Source: JACQAI01 sp035507915 (GTDB taxonomy: Bacteria > Pseudomonadota > Alphaproteobacteria > Elsterales > Elsteraceae). From it: a stretch of DNA of 7,597 bases. The stretch spans positions 1 to 7,597 of the forward strand of contig DATJNS010000511.1 in the NCBI GenBank assembly GCA_035507915.1. The letters run 5' to 3'. Below, in pieces: positions 5,829 to 7,597 of the stretch (the first letter of the stretch is position 1; each line of letters starts with the position of its first letter). The notes under the pieces are model-generated. The model did not search any database. It was not told the origin of the DNA and saw only the letters and a list, made by a program, of their open reading frames with translations. The position numbers were made by a program, and so were the translations under genes.

Positions 5829-6031
5829 CCGTCATGGCCGGCCCCCGTGCCGGCCATCCACGTCGGGCCGCGTGACGGGCCGAGAGGAATCAACCGCAGA
5901 GCACGCAGAGAAGTGCAGAGAGCGCGGAACAACCATCACGACTCTGCGTCCTCCGCGCTCCTCCGTGTCCTCTGCGGTTAGATCCGTCGCTCCGACGACG
6001 TGGATGGCGGGGACAAGCCCGGCCATGACGG
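5829..6031. repeat. Outer arms of a nested intergenic inverted repeat
   Basis: CCGTCATGGCCGG (5829-5841) is the perfect reverse complement of 6019-6031. After a divergent stretch the arms match again at CCATCCACGTCG (from 5854) and CGACGTGGATGG (to about 6006). Read on the minus strand the arm near 6030 spells VMAGLVPAIHV. I recall this peptide from spurious reading of a dispersed intergenic repeat in many alphaproteobacteria; that recall is not checked here. The repeat fills most of the 263 bp between the flavin oxidoreductase and the hydroxylase genes. It could form a long RNA stem that affects transcript stability or read-through. No gene is seen in this interval. Confidence 0.75.
5892..5979. 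repeat. Inner inverted repeat nested in the outer arms
   Basis: The arms AACCGCAGAG...GCGCGGA (5892-5928) and TCCGCGC...CTCTGCGGTT (5952-5979) pair at both ends, with imperfect pairing between. The left arm holds three short copies of GCAGAG at 9-10 bp spacing. The sequence belongs to a different repeat type from the outer arms, so one repeat seems to sit inside the other. Origin and function are unknown. Confidence 0.65.
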
Positions 6032-6073
6032 GTGAGGTGGGTGCAGAAAATTGTGCCATGCGAAACGCTGCCG

Positions 6074-6994
6074 TTACGCCAGCCCGGTGAGCTTCGCCAG
6101 AGCCTCGACCTGCTCGGCGTAGCGCGCGACCGGGTTGAGCAGCAGGTGGGTGGCGCCCATCGCGACCAGCGTCTCGAGCTGCGCGCGCACCTGCTCCGGC
6201 GTGCCGTGGACGCCCGACGTGTCGACGCCCTTGGGGTTGTGATAGACCTCGCGGTACCAGCGGTCGACCTCGGCGCGCGCGACCTCGGGCTTGTCGTGCA
6301 CCGACAGGAACACGCGCTTGGAGATCGGATAGCCCGCGACCTTGCGCCCCGCCTTGGCGAGCGCGGCCTTCAGGATCGGCACCGTCTTGCCGAACTCCTC
6401 GATGCTCGAGCCGCCGGCGCCCATCCAGGCGTCGGCCAGCTCGGCCGCGCGCGCGATCGCGTTCGGGTGGCCGCCGCCGAACCAGATCGGCACGTGCGGG
6501 CGCTGCACCGGCATGGGCGACATCACCGCGCCCTCGAGCGCGTAGAACTCGCCCCTGTGGTCGACCGGCTTGCCGGTCCACAGCGCCTTGATGAGCTGGA
6601 GCTGCTCGCGGAAGCGGCGCACCCGCGTCTCCTTCGCGACGCCGAAGGTCGCGTAATGGAAGTCGCGGCCGAGCCCGACGCCGAGCAGCGCGCGGCCGCC
6701 GCTCATGTAGTCGAGCGTCGCGACGCGGTGCGCCATCATGATGGGGTCGTGCACCGGCAGGATGCTGACCGACACGCCGACGCGGATCTTCTTGGTGACC
6801 GCGGCGGCCCAGGTCAGCGCCACGAACGGATCGAAGCTGAACACGTGGTCGATCGTGTTCTCGGTCACCCACAAATCGCGGAAGCCGAGCGCGTCGGCGC
6901 GCCGCGCGACCTGGTCGACCGCCGCCATATCGACCGGCTCGGGCGCGCGGTGCGGCAGCGACATGCCGAGCTCGATCTGGTCCTTCAACGCCAT
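6074..6994 (-). CDS. LLM-class flavin-dependent oxidoreductase
   Basis: This 306-residue protein covers a complete bacterial-luciferase-like TIM barrel. Visible motifs are the first strand (IELGMSLP, 7-14), RRADALGFRDLWVTEN (31-46), KIRVGVSVSILPVHDP (69-84), the family glycine loop SGGRALLGVGLGRDF (98-112), PHVPIWFGGGHPNAIARAAELADAWMG (166-192) and the C-terminal GTPEQVRAQLETLVAMGATHLLL (264-286). Proteins of this family use reduced FMN or F420 for monooxygenation or hydride transfer; the cofactor and substrate cannot be fixed from sequence alone. GGGAG 8 nt before the ATG at 6994 supports the start. The preceding DUF1194 gene ends 21 bp upstream on the same strand, so the two are probably co-transcribed. 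The hydroxylase gene follows after a repeat-filled gap, and a shared degradation pathway is possible but unproven. Confidence 0.92.
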   Translation of the reverse strand: MALKDQIELGMSLPHRAPEPVDMAAVDQVARRADALGFRDLWVTENTIDHVFSFDPFVALTWAAAVTKKIRVGVSVSILPVHDPIMMAHRVATLDYMSGGRALLGVGLGRDFHYATFGVAKETRVRRFREQLQLIKALWTGKPVDHRGEFYALEGAVMSPMPVQRPHVPIWFGGGHPNAIARAAELADAWMGAGGSSIEEFGKTVPILKAALAKAGRKVAGYPISKRVFLSVHDKPEVARAEVDRWYREVYHNPKGVDTSGVHGTPEQVRAQLETLVAMGATHLLLNPVARYAEQVEALAKLTGLA

Positions 6995-7015
6995 GGTTGG
7001 TCTCCCGTTGGTCCG

Positions 7016-7597
7016 TCAGGGTGCGCCGGCCACGGCCGGCTCGGCAAGGCGGATCGCGCCGCCCGGCAGAGCGCGCGCCGGCGGCCGCGCCGAGACCTCG
7101 ATCCGGAACTTGCGCCGCATGGCGCGCGCGAAGTCCTCGAAGCCGTTGGCGACCTCGAGGAAGCCGCCGGGTCCGCCGACCACGTTGGCGCGGTACCACT
7201 CGGCGAGGTCGGGCTCGGCCGGGGTGACGATCGGCAGGCCGTTGATCCGGATGCCGCGCGCCGCCACCTCGGCGCGCGCGATCGGCGTCGAGATCGGTCC
7301 GTTGTTGGGGCCGTCGCCCGAGACGTCGATCACCCGGGTCGCCGCGTCGCACGGACACTGGTCGAGCAGCTTGGCGGCCGCCAGCAGCGCCAAGGACAGC
7401 GCGGTCGAATAGCCTTCCGCGCGCGCGACCGCGGTGACGCGCCGCGCCAGCGCGCCGGCGTCGGCCGGCGTGCGCAGGATGGTCCACGGCACGACCACGG
7501 TCGGCTGGTCCGACCATTCCATCAGCGCCACCGCGAGACCCTCGTGCAGCAGGTCGGCGACGTCGGGATCGGTGAAGATGGCCGCGATGCCGGCGCG
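7016..7597 (-). CDS. DUF1194 domain protein (von Willebrand factor A-like), N-terminus beyond window
   Basis: The frame is open from the window edge for 193 residues to a TGA at 7018-7016. A GTG at 7531 could start a shorter product, but the residues before it (RAGIAAIFTDPDVADLLHEGLA) fit the family's conserved segment, so the gene continues past the edge. Family features seen are VALMEWSDQPTVVVPWT, RVIDVSGDGPNNG, GIRINGLPIV, EWYRANVVGGPGGF and FARAMRRKFRIEVS. The N-terminal signal peptide and the metal-site DVSxS motif usual for DUF1194 proteins would lie outside. Such proteins are normally exported; their role is not established. The C-terminal tail (about 30 residues after RIEVS, Ala/Pro-rich) looks longer than usual. 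Confidence 0.85.
   Translation of the reverse strand, partial: RAGIAAIFTDPDVADLLHEGLAVALMEWSDQPTVVVPWTILRTPADAGALARRVTAVARAEGYSTALSLALLAAAKLLDQCPCDAATRVIDVSGDGPNNGPISTPIARAEVAARGIRINGLPIVTPAEPDLAEWYRANVVGGPGGFLEVANGFEDFARAMRRKFRIEVSARPPARALPGGAIRLAEPAVAGAP

Noticed and set aside
5892..5920. Three GCAGAG units as a possible CRISPR or tandem-repeat array
   Set aside because: Units are only 9-10 bp with no spacers; they are better explained as the arm of the inner inverted repeat.
3444..5981. 845-codon open frame on the plus strand opposite the hydroxylase gene
   Set aside because: Its translation is a low-complexity run of Arg, Ala, Gly, Val and Asp with no domain. It is the antisense of a high-GC3 gene with clear family motifs.
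5832..7517. 561-codon minus-strand frame overlapping the LLM and DUF1194 genes
   Set aside because: Arg/Ala/Gly-rich shadow in another frame of two well-supported genes; its end reads through the intergenic repeat (MAGLVPAIHV).

Overview
The window looks like a chromosomal stretch of a GC-rich alphaproteobacterium, probably of the Rhodospirillales/Hyphomicrobiales kind. This is inferred from the very high G+C at third codon positions on the right side, a DUF1194 protein (a mainly alphaproteobacterial family), and an intergenic inverted repeat whose read-through spells 'MAGLVPAIHV', a repeat I associate with these orders. Every gene I support lies on the minus strand.

Left (1-485): the N-terminal 110 codons of a multi-pass membrane protein of unknown family, then about 155 bp of leader with a small dyad. 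Middle (486-3195): two apparently intact insertion sequences of different types, about 60 bp apart. The first (about 486-1823) is an IS110-family element of the IS1111 kind. It has a 342-aa DEDD/serine recombinase, 15-bp subterminal inverted repeats and a 224-bp non-coding 3' region. That region reads as a bridge RNA: a 5' hairpin, a target loop and a donor loop. The four candidate guide segments in the loops can be matched by eye to the two flanks and the two ends of this same element. The second (1884-3195) is an IS5-type DDE element with 20-bp terminal repeats (19/20 match); its flanks, TTAG and CTAA, are not direct repeats of each other. In both elements the transposase ribosome-binding site lies inside a strong hairpin.

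Right (3200-7597): a minus-strand metabolic cluster. In transcription order it holds a DUF1194 protein (cut by the window edge), an LLM-class flavin-dependent oxidoreductase, a nested intergenic repeat, a molybdopterin-binding large subunit of the xanthine dehydrogenase/CoxL family, and a 68-residue protein of unknown function. The hydroxylase has no iron-sulfur or FAD subunit in the window, and the IS block begins about 40 bp after the last gene. The partner subunits are therefore elsewhere, or were separated by rearrangement.

The most notable content is the complete, self-consistent guide logic of the IS1111-type element. It appears programmed to insert into a dispersed intergenic repeat (core ...TGGGTCAGAAGCGGAC...), and the sequence it interrupted can be reconstructed.
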